Assembly: GCA_937894515.1 (NCBI GenBank)
Contig: CALCRH010000150.1
Location: 1-32,401 of the forward strand
Length of the DNA: 32,401 nt
Reading direction: 5' to 3'
From: an uncultured Clostridia bacterium
Lineage (GTDB): Bacteria > Bacillota > Clostridia > Oscillospirales > Oscillospiraceae
Part shown: positions 22,445 through 31,130 of the stretch, piece by piece
Position numbering within the stretch: position 1 is the first letter of the stretch
How the letters are laid out: each line of letters opens with the position of its first letter
Program-made: the position numbers and the translations under genes
The notes under the pieces: model-generated
Database searches by the model: none
What the model was told of the DNA's origin: nothing
Seen by the model: only the letters and a program-made list of their open reading frames with translations

Positions 22445-22473
22445 TTGCAATTCGGAAATACTTATGATACTAT
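22445..22473 (+). promoter_or_regulatory. sigma-A-type promoter for rpsB-tsf
   Basis: TTGCAA (22445-22450), 17 bp, TACTAT (22468-22473), with TG one base before the -10. Confidence 0.6.
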
Positions 22474-22490
22474 ATTTCGGTAAATCCGCA

Positions 22491-22547
22491 CAGCGCCGGA
22501 TTTCCGGCCGGTGCCCGAAAGGGTTAGCCGGAGAGATGAGGGCGCTG
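22491..22547 (+). ncRNA. structured rpsB leader RNA, candidate autoregulatory element
   Basis: CAGCGCC (22491-22497) pairs with GGCGCTG (22541-22547), enclosing CCGGC with GCCGG and a CCC-GAAA-GGG hairpin. It lies in the 5' leader of rpsB. Ribosomal protein S2 represses its own message in several bacteria through leader folds; I infer the same use here without a family match. Confidence 0.45.
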
Positions 22548-22587
22548 GAGGTACAAAAAACTAAAACTTAAAGGAGAAAACCCCAAA

Positions 22588-23328
22588 ATGGCAAATCAGA
22601 ATGTTGTTTCCATGAAAGCCCTGCTGGAAGCAGGCGTCCACTTCGGTCACCAGACCCGTCGCTGGAACCCCAAGATGGCTCCCTATATCTATACCGAGCG
22701 CAACGGCATCTATATCATCGATCTGCAGAAGACCGTGAAGAAGCTGGAAGAGGCCTATAACTTCGTGCGTTCCATCAGCGAAGAGGGCAAGTCCCTGCTG
22801 TTTGTCGGCACTAAGAAGCAGGCTCAGGAAGCTATTAAGGACGAGGCTCTGCGCTGCAACATGTACTATGTCAACGCTCGCTGGCTGGGCGGCATGATGA
22901 CCAACTTCAAGACCATGCGTACCCGCGTAGATCGTCTGAACCAGCTCAAGACCATGCAGGCTGACGGTACTTTCGATATGCTGCCCAAGAAGGAAGTTAT
23001 GAAGCATCTGGGTGAGATCGAGAAGCTGGAGAAGTACCTGGGTGGTGTCAAGGACATGAACAAGCTGCCCGGCGCCCTGTTCATCGTGGATACCCGCAAG
23101 GAGCGCAACGCTATCGCTGAGGCACATCGTCTGGGCATCCCTGTTGTGGCTATCGCCGATACCAACTGCGATCCCGATGAGATCGATTACGCCATCCCCG
23201 GCAATGATGACGCCATCCGTGCCATCAAGCTGATCGCTTCTGTCATGGCCAACGCCATGATCGAAGGCCGTCAGGGCGAGCAGGTGGAAGAGCCCGCCGC
23301 TGCTGAAGAGACTAAGGATGCCGAGTAA
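22588..23328 (+). CDS. rpsB: 30S ribosomal protein S2
   Basis: A 246-residue S2 protein. The opening MKALLEAGVHFGHQTRRWNP and the middle NARWLGGMMTNFKTM and VVAIADTNCDPDEIDY are diagnostic. It binds the head-body junction of the small subunit. AAAGGAG lies before the ATG. The acidic, Glu/Ala-rich C-terminal tail is common. tsf follows after a hairpin. Confidence 0.97.
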   Translation: MANQNVVSMKALLEAGVHFGHQTRRWNPKMAPYIYTERNGIYIIDLQKTVKKLEEAYNFVRSISEEGKSLLFVGTKKQAQEAIKDEALRCNMYYVNARWLGGMMTNFKTMRTRVDRLNQLKTMQADGTFDMLPKKEVMKHLGEIEKLEKYLGGVKDMNKLPGALFIVDTRKERNAIAEAHRLGIPVVAIADTNCDPDEIDYAIPGNDDAIRAIKLIASVMANAMIEGRQGEQVEEPAAAEETKDAE

Positions 23329-23357
23329 TTTAGAACCAATATTGACCGCGTAAACAC

Positions 23358-23381
23358 GGGGCAGGGAAGTGTCCCTGCCCC
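23358..23381 (+). terminator. hairpin between rpsB and tsf, likely attenuator
   Basis: A perfect 10-bp stem (23358-23367 with 23372-23381), loop AGTG, followed by TTTATTTTA. A partial terminator here would lower tsf relative to rpsB, as is usual in this operon. Confidence 0.75.
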
Positions 23382-23409
23382 TTTATTTTACTATATGGAG
23401 GAAATAAAA

Positions 23410-24327
23410 ATGGCTTTTACCGCTCAAGATGTGAAGACCCTGCGCGAGATGACCAGCGTGGGTATGATGGATTGCAAGAAGGCACTCCAGGAGTGCGATG
23501 GTGATATGGACAAGGCCGTGGAATGGCTGCGTGAAAAGGGTCTGGCCAAGGCTGCCAAGAAGGCCGGTCGTATCGCTGCCGAGGGTATGTCTTACTCTCT
23601 GTGCGAAAACGGTGTGGGCGTTGTTGTGGAAGTCAACTGCGAGACCGACTTCTGTGCCAAGAGCGACCTGTTCGTGGCTTTCGTCAAGGATATCGCCAAG
23701 ACCATCGTGGAGAACAAGCCCGCCGATGTGGACGCTCTGATGAACTGCAAGTACACCGGTACGGCTCTCACCGTTTCCGAGACTATGCCCGAGAAGGTCA
23801 TGTCCATCGGCGAGAACCTGCAGATCCGCCGTTTTGTGATTTTCGACACCAATGCTTCCGTGGGTTACGTCCATGCCGGCGGCAAGATCGGCGTGCTGGT
23901 GAACCTGGCTGTCGAGGGTGGTTTTGACGCCACCGAGATCGGCAAGAACGTGGCCATGCAGATTGCCGCTCTGAATCCCCGCTTCTGGGATAAGGCACAG
24001 GTGACTGAGGAAGTTATGGCTGAGGAGAAGAAGGTCGCTCTGGCTCTGATGGACGCCGATCCCAAGATGGCTTCCAAGCCTCAGCCCGTCAAGGAAAAGA
24101 TCGTTATGGGCAAGCTGAACAAGTTCTACGAGGAGAACTGCCTGATGCAGATGGAGTTCGTCCGCGGCGACCTGTTCCAGGGCTCTGTCGAGAAGTACAT
24201 CGAGTCCGCTTCCAAGGGCGCTGTCAAGTTTGTTGACGCTGTCCGCTTCGCCACCGGCGAGGGCATCGAGAAGAAGCAGGAGGACTTCGCTGCTGAAGTC
24301 GCTGCCCAGATGAATCAGGGCAAGTAA
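23410..24327 (+). CDS. tsf: elongation factor Ts
   Basis: Nucleotide exchange factor for EF-Tu, 305 residues. The N-terminal UBA-like part has VKTLREMTSVGMMDCKKAL, and the conserved VVVEVNCETDFCAKSD follows; the C-terminal part has VALALMDADPKM-type dimer helices. The ATG at 23410 has GGAGG upstream; an earlier ATG at 23395 contains that site and is not used. Confidence 0.97.
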   Translation: MAFTAQDVKTLREMTSVGMMDCKKALQECDGDMDKAVEWLREKGLAKAAKKAGRIAAEGMSYSLCENGVGVVVEVNCETDFCAKSDLFVAFVKDIAKTIVENKPADVDALMNCKYTGTALTVSETMPEKVMSIGENLQIRRFVIFDTNASVGYVHAGGKIGVLVNLAVEGGFDATEIGKNVAMQIAALNPRFWDKAQVTEEVMAEEKKVALALMDADPKMASKPQPVKEKIVMGKLNKFYEENCLMQMEFVRGDLFQGSVEKYIESASKGAVKFVDAVRFATGEGIEKKQEDFAAEVAAQMNQGK

Positions 24328-24344
24328 TTCCAAAGCATAAAAAG

Positions 24345-24366
24345 TGAGACCGCGTTTGCGGTCTCA
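24345..24366. terminator. bidirectional terminator between tsf and spoIIP
   Basis: A 9-bp stem (24345-24353 with 24358-24366), loop GTTT, followed by T6. The last three bases of the stem are the spoIIP stop codon, the same arrangement as at glnS and sigG. A-rich sequence on the left lets it stop spoIIP transcripts. Confidence 0.8.
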
Positions 24367-25470
24367 TTTTTTCATAATCGATTCCGCAAATCCCTTGGCA
24401 AAGATCTGCCCGGCCCGGACGGCTTCCTCCGGCGAATTGCCCGCCGCACCCACCTCTACCAGCATGGAGCCAAGCGTATAGTGTTCATTGTAGTTGGAGT
24501 TCCGCAGGGTGATGGGCCGCATGACGGTGGGGTGTTCTTCCGTGATTTTCGCCGATACCGCCACGGCCAGTTTCAGGTTTTCCTCCCAACCCTCATGATT
24601 GCTGCCCATAATAAAACTGAGCTGTGCGGCGTTGGGCTCCTCCTGCGATACCAACTTATACTGCTTGCCGCTGCTGTCCTCCACCGCGTCCCGGTGGATA
24701 TCCAGCACATAGGTGATGTTGGGATACTTCTCCAAATAAGATTCGATTGACTCTCCGGCACGCTCGTAGGCACCTTCGTAATAGGGATCATCATATAGTG
24801 TACGGTCATGCAGAACAGAGATACCATATTCTGACAGGGTGGCTGCGATCTCATCTCCCACGCGGATCACGCTATATTGTGCATCATTGGTACGGTAGTT
24901 ACCGGTGGAGGGATAGGATTTTCCTGCGGATAGCGTATAGGCTTCACTGCCGTGGGTGTGAATGATGAGAACCTGTGGACCGGCTTCCTGCAGTTGGGCG
25001 GCAAAGTCACCGGACAGTGTATCGGCATCCAATACTTTGTTAGAAGCGTTTTTGATGTAGACATTTCCCACCATGGTATAGCCGGTGGCATTCTTGGGAA
25101 TCACGGTCTGTGCCGGCACACCGTTGTCGCCGTATTGCAAGACCGGTGCTTCCGGTGTGGCAGGAGGAGAAAGAGGAGCCTCCTGTGGAGGCTCCGAGGC
25201 TTCAACAGTAGGAAGCCCCATGATTTCAGCACGCGCAGAGAGAAGAAAAGGCATTTCCTGCAATGCCAATGCGATGGGAAACTCCAATCCATCTGTCAGG
25301 CAAAAAAAATCCCCAAATTCCCATTGTACTAAAAGGGGGGAAAGGCAGAAATCTTTTACGCTGGCAGCGGCAGAAGAAATGCCGGTGCTTCCCACTGCTC
25401 CAAAGGTAACAAGCAGAGCAGCAGGAAAGAGTACGGCGGCAATGCTGCGCCGTATCCACGCTTTTTTCAT
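24364..25470 (-). CDS. spoIIP: stage II sporulation protein P, amidase/endopeptidase
   Basis: Cell-wall hydrolase that works with SpoIID and SpoIIM to dissolve septal peptidoglycan during engulfment. The 368-residue protein has an N-terminal membrane anchor (IRRSIAAVLFPAALLVTFGAV), a Pro/Glu-rich linker and the catalytic domain with metal ligands in LIIHTHGSEAY, VLDIHRDAV and later SNHEGWEENL. The ATG at 25470 has GAGGTGG upstream. The sequence GCATA and CATATATAT stands 16 bp apart upstream and partly resembles sporulation-type promoters. An intact spoIIP near sigG shows a spore-forming ancestry. Confidence 0.92.
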   Translation of the reverse strand: MKKAWIRRSIAAVLFPAALLVTFGAVGSTGISSAAASVKDFCLSPLLVQWEFGDFFCLTDGLEFPIALALQEMPFLLSARAEIMGLPTVEASEPPQEAPLSPPATPEAPVLQYGDNGVPAQTVIPKNATGYTMVGNVYIKNASNKVLDADTLSGDFAAQLQEAGPQVLIIHTHGSEAYTLSAGKSYPSTGNYRTNDAQYSVIRVGDEIAATLSEYGISVLHDRTLYDDPYYEGAYERAGESIESYLEKYPNITYVLDIHRDAVEDSSGKQYKLVSQEEPNAAQLSFIMGSNHEGWEENLKLAVAVSAKITEEHPTVMRPITLRNSNYNEHYTLGSMLVEVGAAGNSPEEAVRAGQIFAKGFAESIMKK

Positions 25471-25550
25471 TGGTAACCACCTCATAGGGCATATATATGC
25501 AACCGTGGACAACCTTATGCCGGTAAAAATGTGAACATTCTGTACTTTTC

Positions 25551-25579
25551 TTGCCGAAGACGGAATTTTGTGATATACT
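25551..25579 (+). promoter_or_regulatory. sigma-A-type promoter for the kinase cluster
   Basis: TTGCCG (25551-25556), 17 bp, TATACT (25574-25579), with TG one base before the -10. Same hexamers as the comEC promoter at 6734. Confidence 0.75.
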
Positions 25580-25615
25580 ATCCCCATAGAGTATCTCATA
25601 GAAAGGAGTAATACA

Positions 25616-26545
25616 ATGCGAGTAATTGACTTGGAAACGATTAACGATGCAATGCGCAGGGAGACCCAGTTTGTTTTGCGCTGCGAAGAAGAATTTCACG
25701 ATAAAATTCAAGCGGCCGCCGCTGCGATTTTGTCGAATCGCAGCGAAAAACCGGTGGTTGCCTTGACCGGACCCAGCGGCAGCGGTAAGACCACAACTGC
25801 CATGCGCCTGAAAGAGTATTTGGAAAACCTGGGCGTAACGGTATGCCTGTTGAGCATGGACAACTTTTTCCTGCCTGTGGATCAACGTCCTCCGGAAGCA
25901 CAAAGTGACTGGGAATCTCCGTACTGCGTAAATCGTGATTTGCTGATTACTACGATCAGCCGCTTGATGGACGGTGGGGAAGTTGATGTACCCTGGTACG
26001 ACTTCAAGACCGGCACGACCGGCGGCTATCGTAAGATGCAGGGCGATAAGAATGCCATCATCATTGCCGAGGGAATTCACATGCTCAACCCGCTGATTTT
26101 TGATAAGATCCGGGGTGTATCAAACGGTGTATATGTGGCGCCGCGCACCCGTATTATTACGGATGACGATAAGATCGTCCGGCCCAAACATCTGCGGGTA
26201 GCACGGCGCATGATCCGGGACTATAATACCCGCGGGCATTCCTTGCGGGATACGATAGAACGGGCCCAGAGCGTTGACCTGGGTGAGGCAAATTATATCA
26301 ATCCCTATAAGTTTAATGCAGAGATCCATATTGACAGCTTCCTGGATTATGAGCCGTGTATTTTGGCAAAATACCTCAGCGAAATTCCCCAGTTTCGAGA
26401 GGAGTTAACGCCGCACTTTATGGAAGAACACGGCTTGATGGATCTGATGAATGTAGTGCGTAGTGTACCGCCGCTGCATACGACCTATGTACCCCTGAAT
26501 TCTATCGTCCGAGAATTTGTCGGCGGCAGTCGATACGAGTATTGA
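25616..26545 (+). CDS. uridine kinase-like P-loop kinase
   Basis: A 309-residue member of the phosphoribulokinase/uridine kinase family. Walker A GPSGSGKTT lies at 52-60, and LLSMDNFFLPVDQRPP and VPWYDFKTGTTGGYRKM are the substrate-lid and base-binding parts. IIIAEGIHMLNP is the family's acidic strand. The N-terminal 45 residues replace the TGS domain seen in longer clostridial homologues. It is the first gene of a likely operon with the next ones; GAAAGGAG precedes the ATG. Whether uridine is the true substrate is not shown. Confidence 0.8.
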   Translation: MRVIDLETINDAMRRETQFVLRCEEEFHDKIQAAAAAILSNRSEKPVVALTGPSGSGKTTTAMRLKEYLENLGVTVCLLSMDNFFLPVDQRPPEAQSDWESPYCVNRDLLITTISRLMDGGEVDVPWYDFKTGTTGGYRKMQGDKNAIIIAEGIHMLNPLIFDKIRGVSNGVYVAPRTRIITDDDKIVRPKHLRVARRMIRDYNTRGHSLRDTIERAQSVDLGEANYINPYKFNAEIHIDSFLDYEPCILAKYLSEIPQFREELTPHFMEEHGLMDLMNVVRSVPPLHTTYVPLNSIVREFVGGSRYEY

Positions 26546-26561
26546 TAAGGAGAAAGAGAAA

Positions 26562-27188
26562 ATGAGTAGAATTATTACGATAAACCGGGAATTCGGCTCC
26601 GGTGGCCGCGAGTTGGGCAAGCGCCTGGCAGATGCGCTGAATGTGCCCTGCTATGATAATGAAATTATTGAGCTGATTGCGAAGGAGAACGGCTTCGATG
26701 AGGAGTATGTGGCAAATATTTCGGAAAAGAGCATCGAGGCGGCCTATCCTATGACCATTGGCCATCGTTTTGCTATGCCGATTTTTCCTTTAATGGATCA
26801 GCCGATTCGGGTGGCGGTTGCCCAACGCAAAATTATTGAAAACTTTGCCAAGCAGGGAGATTGTGTGATTGTTGGCCGTGCCGCTGATGTGATCTTGAAG
26901 AATTACGATCCGCTGAACCTGTTTATCTACGCGGATATGGAGTCAAAAGTGCAGCGCTGCCTGGATCGTGCGCCGGCAGAGGAAAACCTGAGCCGGCAGG
27001 AGCTGGAAAAGAAAATCAGACAGGTGGACAAAGCCCGTGCCCAGCATCGGGAAATGTACGATGATGGCAAGTGGGGCGATAAGGCAAACTATGATCTTTG
27101 CATCAATACGTCCGGACGGGAAATCAAACACCTGATCCCCGCCATTGCCCAGTACTGCAAGGACTGGTTTCAGAATAGGGAAGAATAA
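26562..27188 (+). CDS. cytidylate kinase-like protein
   Basis: A 208-residue P-loop protein of the AAA_26/cytidylate kinase-like family, with IITINREFGSGGRELGKRLA as phosphate loop and CVIVGRAADVIL in the middle. These proteins are common in Clostridia and distinct from true Cmk; their substrates are not established. AAGGAG precedes the ATG and the gap to the upstream kinase gene is 16 bp. Confidence 0.8.
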   Translation: MSRIITINREFGSGGRELGKRLADALNVPCYDNEIIELIAKENGFDEEYVANISEKSIEAAYPMTIGHRFAMPIFPLMDQPIRVAVAQRKIIENFAKQGDCVIVGRAADVILKNYDPLNLFIYADMESKVQRCLDRAPAEENLSRQELEKKIRQVDKARAQHREMYDDGKWGDKANYDLCINTSGREIKHLIPAIAQYCKDWFQNREE

Positions 27189-27191
27189 CCC

Positions 27192-27389
27192 ATGAAGATC
27201 AGATTTAACGAAGATACCGCTGTGGTAGAGAGAGTCCGGGAGGGGCTGAGACGCAAGGACGGATACTGCCCATGCCGCCTGCCGAAAACGCCGGAAAATG
27301 TCTGTATGTGTCAGGAATTCCGGGACCAGATTGCAGATCCCAACTTTGAAGGTTATTGCCATTGCCGTCTTTATTACAAAGAAAAGTGA
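27192..27389 (+). CDS. ferredoxin-thioredoxin reductase catalytic subunit-like protein
   Basis: A 65-residue protein with three Cys pairs: CPC (26-28), CMC (38-40) and CHC (56-58). This is the FTR catalytic chain pattern, where four Cys hold a 4Fe-4S cluster and two form a redox disulfide. It is shorter than plant FTR-beta. In anaerobes it probably passes electrons from ferredoxin to a thioredoxin-like partner. It starts 3 bp after the kinase-like gene; the ribosome site GAAGAAT is weak. Confidence 0.8.
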   Translation: MKIRFNEDTAVVERVREGLRRKDGYCPCRLPKTPENVCMCQEFRDQIADPNFEGYCHCRLYYKEK

Positions 27390-27409
27390 CGTAAAATGAG
27401 GTAAAAGCC

Positions 27410-28216
27410 GTGAAATTAACAATTTTAACGGACAATTCAACCCGCATTGACGAGTACTATCTGGGCGAGCCGGGAGTAAGCTATTATATCGAGGATGGAG
27501 AGCGGAAAATCCTGTTTGATACCGGATATTCCGATGTCTATCTGCGGAATGCGGAGAAGCTGGGAATCGACTTAAAACAGGTGGATACCGTTATTTTGAG
27601 CCACGGACACAACGACCATACCAGAGGACTGCTTTACTGGGAGAGCGGCGCAAAAAAACCGCTGCTCTATGCCCATCCTGATGCTTTTTTGCCGAAGAAA
27701 TTTGACGGCGAGGAAATCGGTATGCCAATTTCGGAGAGGAAAATCTTGGAACTTTTTGAACTGAAATTATGCAAAAATCCGATTAAAATAACGGATAATA
27801 TCACATTTTTAGGGGAAATTCCAAGAGAGAACGACTTTGAAGGAAAGCGGCCGCTGGGGGAGAAACAGAGCGAAAACGGCGGCTGGGAGCCGGATCTGCT
27901 TCGGGATGATACTGCCATTGTCTATGACGGCGGCGAAAAGGGCCTGACTGTGATCACCGGATGCAGCCATGCCGGCATCTGCAACATTGTGGAATATGCA
28001 AAAAAAGTTTGCAAAAATGAGAAAATCAACGGAATTATCGGCGGTTTTCACATGATGAAGTTAACATCCCGCGTGGCAAAAACCGTGGAGTATCTGAAGC
28101 AGCAGAACCCGAAACACCTGTGCCCCTGCCACTGCACCTGCTTCCATGCCAGAGCGGCGATCCATGCTGCTGTGCCGGTGGAGGAGGTCTGTGTGGGAGA
28201 TGTGCTGACGTTCTGA
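27410..28216 (+). CDS. metallo-beta-lactamase-fold hydrolase
   Basis: A 268-residue MBL-fold protein of the group that includes MptE/beta-RFAP-synthase-like enzymes. Metal ligands are in ILSHGHNDHTRG (HGHNDH, 65-70), GCSHAGICN and GGFHMM, and LCPCHCTCFHA near the end is the typical Cys/His-rich C-terminus. The true reaction is unknown. It follows the FTR-like gene by 20 bp and probably belongs to the same message. Confidence 0.8.
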   Translation: MKLTILTDNSTRIDEYYLGEPGVSYYIEDGERKILFDTGYSDVYLRNAEKLGIDLKQVDTVILSHGHNDHTRGLLYWESGAKKPLLYAHPDAFLPKKFDGEEIGMPISERKILELFELKLCKNPIKITDNITFLGEIPRENDFEGKRPLGEKQSENGGWEPDLLRDDTAIVYDGGEKGLTVITGCSHAGICNIVEYAKKVCKNEKINGIIGGFHMMKLTSRVAKTVEYLKQQNPKHLCPCHCTCFHARAAIHAAVPVEEVCVGDVLTF

Positions 28217-28292
28217 ATGGGGAAAAAAACGGAAATATCAGGAAAAATTTTTGCCAAAACGGAAAAAATGCGGAAAACCAAGGAGGACGGCT

Positions 28293-29009
28293 ATGTACTA
28301 TCGTGTGAGTACTGAAATTTTTGAAAAGCTCCCCACCGCGTGCTTCGGTGCAGTGGCGGTAAAGGGGTTGAATAACAGGGAAAAAATCCCCGGACTGGAA
28401 TGTATGCTGCAGGAGAATATTGCGGCGTGTGAGCAGTATTTTGCGGACAAGAAGCCCAAAGAGACGCCGGATATCCTGCCCTATCGAGAGGCATTCCGGG
28501 CACTGGATATCAACCCCAATAAATTCCTGTGCTCAATCGAGGCGCTGTTAACCCGGATCGCCAAGGGAAAGGGATTCCCCACCATCAACGCTATTGTGGA
28601 TCTGGGAAATGCCGTTTCCATCAAATACCGCCTGCCTATTGGCGCCCACGATCTGGACAGTATTGATGAGGGTCTGGACGTTCGTCTGGCCGGTGAGGGA
28701 GATACGTTTATCGCTTTCGGCGAGACGGAAGAAGAGATTCCGGAGGCCGGCGAGGCCATCTATGCCAGTGGCCACGAGGTACGGACACGGCGCTGGACCT
28801 GGCGGCAGAGCGAGCGGGGGAAGATTACCACGGAGACCTCGGCAGTCCTGTTTCCCATTGACGGTTTTTCGGATATCAACCGGGAAAAAGTGCTGGCGGC
28901 GACAGACGAATTTGTGGAGTTGCTGCACCGCTTTTTCGGAGAAAACATTCAGATCGAAACCGGCTATGTTGATGTTCAAAATCCCTGCTTCACCTTTTTT
29001 GAAAAGTAA
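28293..29009 (+). CDS. B3/B4-domain protein (PheRS beta editing-like)
   Basis: A 238-residue stand-alone B3/B4 domain, the fold used for editing in the PheRS beta subunit. Typical segments are YREAFRALDINPNKFLCSIEALL, NAIVDLGNAVSIKYRLPIGAHD and RRWTWRQSERGKITTETSAVLFPIDG. Free-standing forms may deacylate mischarged tRNA; this is not shown for this subgroup. AGGAGG precedes the ATG at 28293. Confidence 0.85.
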   Translation: MYYRVSTEIFEKLPTACFGAVAVKGLNNREKIPGLECMLQENIAACEQYFADKKPKETPDILPYREAFRALDINPNKFLCSIEALLTRIAKGKGFPTINAIVDLGNAVSIKYRLPIGAHDLDSIDEGLDVRLAGEGDTFIAFGETEEEIPEAGEAIYASGHEVRTRRWTWRQSERGKITTETSAVLFPIDGFSDINREKVLAATDEFVELLHRFFGENIQIETGYVDVQNPCFTFFEK

Positions 29010-29020
29010 ATTTTTCATGC

Positions 29021-29055
29021 AAACAGGCGGCACTCTTTTTGAGCGCCGCCTGTTT
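29021..29055 (+). terminator. hairpin after the B3/B4 gene
   Basis: An 11-bp perfect stem (29021-29031 with 29045-29055). The T-rich part lies in the loop and no T-run follows, so its strength as a terminator is uncertain. From here to 29247 only a promoter is visible. Confidence 0.55.
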
Positions 29056-29154
29056 GCTGCCGGAAGATCCCCTGCTAACCGGCTTTGCTTTGAACAGAAC
29101 CGAAAAACAATGGCTGCACAGCATGAAAAAAAGAAAAATTTTTGCGAAAAATAT

Positions 29155-29183
29155 TTGTAAATTGCGGGAAAATAGTATATGAT
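29155..29183 (+). promoter_or_regulatory. sigma-A-type promoter of the exporter genes
   Basis: TTGTAA (29155-29160), 17 bp, TATGAT (29178-29183). It lies in a non-coding gap and 65 bp before the next gene. Confidence 0.55.
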
Positions 29184-29247
29184 AAAATAGAATTATTTCA
29201 GGGTAATATCTACCCATCAGCTTATGCCCCGGAAGGATGTTGAAGCC

Positions 29248-30645
29248 ATGGAAAAAAAGAGAAGATCTTTGTTCATCATCGGTATCATTGTGATCGCTGT
29301 TTTGCTTGCTGCGGTGGTATTTTTATCCATTAAACTGGGCATTTTGACACAGAAAACGGCGGGTCCATACGATCTGTCCATCTCTACAAAAGCCGGCTTT
29401 ACGCAGGATAAGGTGGATGAGATTCGGGGATTAGACGGCGTAGTAGCCCTTGTGGGAGTGTACGAAGAGATTACGGATACCCGCGTTATCCAGTCGTTTC
29501 CGGAGAATGTGATTACCCCCAAAATGGTGGAGGGACGGCAGATAGAGCTGGGGAATGAGGTCGTGGTAGACTCCCGTTATGCCCAGCAAAAGAATTTACA
29601 TCTCGGACAAAAAATTCCTCTGACAGTTGGCGGGAGCGCGTCCCTGTATACGATCGTGGGACTGGCAGAACCCAGCTTTGATATGCAGTCGCCGGCAAAG
29701 CCGTTTTTCTATGTGGATATCTCCGCGTTTCATACAGATGGATACAACCGGATCTATTTGTGCGTTTCCCGCAATACCAGCCTCAACAGTGTACAAAAGG
29801 AGATACATGCGTTAGGGTCTGTTGGACAGAAAAACCGCTATGAACAGCTTCGCAAAGGAGTTCAATCCAAAGCGAATGAGACAGAACAGCTCATGGATAC
29901 CGTACTGGGACCGGTGAAAGAGGAACTGGATGCGGCAAAAGAGAAGCTGAATGCAGCCCAGCAGCAGTTGGATCTATCCGGCAATACGGCAAAAATCACT
30001 GAGGCAGAAGCACAGCTGCAAGCGGCGAAGGAGGAGTTGGATAAGAATCGTAAAGCATTAGATGAGACAAAAGAAAGCTTGACAGCAACGCAGACAACGC
30101 TTACCGAACGGAGAGAGCAACTGCAGGAGAAAAAAGAAGCCTTCCAGATATCGGTGGAAAAGGCTGACGTTTCAGCAGACGAAATCGACTCCAGACTCGT
30201 CCAGCTCTATGAGGAGTTGGCAGCGGCACCGGGCGATAAGACGATTTTGCGATCGATCGAAGCGCTGGAGAGTTTGCAGGAGACCCGCTCTGCTTTAGAA
30301 ACGGAGCAGGAAGAACTGGACCGGGAAAGCGTGCAGTTCCTGAGGACGATGCAGACCTATCAGTTTAGTGAATACGCATACAAAGCCCTTCAGGCCGACT
30401 ACAACAAAAAAGCGGAGGAGTTTGAAAAACAAAAATCCGCTTTTGAACAGGGCAAGGATGTGTTTTCTGCCAAACAGGAAGAGTATCGGCAGGCAGAAAA
30501 AGAGTATTTGGAAAAGAAGCGGGCGTATGATGAAAAGCTGGAGGCCTATCAAAAGGAGATTGACGCCATTGAGCCGGCTGACTGGGTTATCACCCACTTT
30601 GGTCAGGACGGTACAATATTACGATTGGAAAATGCCGTATTCTAA
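29248..30645 (+). CDS. membrane-anchored MacB-like extracellular protein with long coiled coil
   Basis: A 465-residue protein. A single membrane helix (about residues 6-29, FIIGIIVIAVLLAAVVFLSI) precedes a MacB-type extracellular domain (GYNRIYLCVS..), then a long coiled coil from about 205 to 445 rich in Glu, Lys, Ala and Gln with heptad spacing. The related clostridial exporter permeases carry four FtsX helices after such a coiled coil; here the protein stops shortly after DWVITHFGQDGTI, and no FtsX helix follows. It may be an accessory subunit, with the permease in the missing downstream part. AAGGA precedes the ATG at 29248. The ATPase gene follows after 18 bp. Confidence 0.7.
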   Translation: MEKKRRSLFIIGIIVIAVLLAAVVFLSIKLGILTQKTAGPYDLSISTKAGFTQDKVDEIRGLDGVVALVGVYEEITDTRVIQSFPENVITPKMVEGRQIELGNEVVVDSRYAQQKNLHLGQKIPLTVGGSASLYTIVGLAEPSFDMQSPAKPFFYVDISAFHTDGYNRIYLCVSRNTSLNSVQKEIHALGSVGQKNRYEQLRKGVQSKANETEQLMDTVLGPVKEELDAAKEKLNAAQQQLDLSGNTAKITEAEAQLQAAKEELDKNRKALDETKESLTATQTTLTERREQLQEKKEAFQISVEKADVSADEIDSRLVQLYEELAAAPGDKTILRSIEALESLQETRSALETEQEELDRESVQFLRTMQTYQFSEYAYKALQADYNKKAEEFEKQKSAFEQGKDVFSAKQEEYRQAEKEYLEKKRAYDEKLEAYQKEIDAIEPADWVITHFGQDGTILRLENAVF

Positions 30646-30663
30646 AGAACGGTGGATGTGAAA

Positions 30664-31110
30664 ATGATGGAAAAGAAAGTTATTTTTGAAGCAAAAGATC
30701 TCTTCAAGCAGTACGGCAGCGGTTCCGGTACCACGGTTGCGCTGGACCACGTTTCTCTGAAAATCTATCAGGGAGAGCTGCTGGTGATTTTGGGCAGCAG
30801 CGGCAGCGGTAAAAGTACGCTTTTGAATATGATCGGCGGAATGGATCGTCCCACCTCCGGCGGGATCTACATTGACGGCAACAATATCTGCAACTACTCC
30901 GATAAGCAGATGACAACATATCGGCGGGAAAAAGTGGGTTTCGTATTTCAGTCTTTTAACCTGATCCAGGAGCTGACTGCCCGGGAAAACGTGGCGCTGA
31001 CGGCGGATAAATCCGGACAAAGTGTCAGCATTGAGGATGCGTTTGCCATTGTGGGTCTGTCCCGGAAACAGAATAGGTATCCCTCCGAACTCTCCGGCGG
31101 GATGCAGAAG
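30664..31110 (+). CDS. MacB/LolD-type ABC ATPase, N-terminal part cut by a chimeric join
   Basis: The first 145 or so residues are a MacB-type export ATPase: Walker A GSSGSGKST (44-52), Q-loop VGFVFQSFNLIQELTARENV, and YPSELSGG as signature. It probably powers an exporter with the upstream coiled-coil protein. From the signature on, the frame continues as MlaF, so Walker B and the H-loop of the original gene are missing. GGTGG precedes the ATG at 30664; a GTG at 30652 is in frame. Confidence 0.85.
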
Positions 31111-31130
31111 CGTGTGGGCATTGCACGCGC
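31088..31130 (+). other. right inter-phylum chimeric junction
   Basis: The ABC signature (LSGGMQKRVGIARA) is shared by the two ATPase families. Before it the protein is a MacB-type exporter ATPase of the Clostridia part; after it every segment is MlaF of a Bacteroidota. The hybrid frame of 255 codons is intact, which is expected when two homologous genes are joined at a conserved word. Confidence 0.75.
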
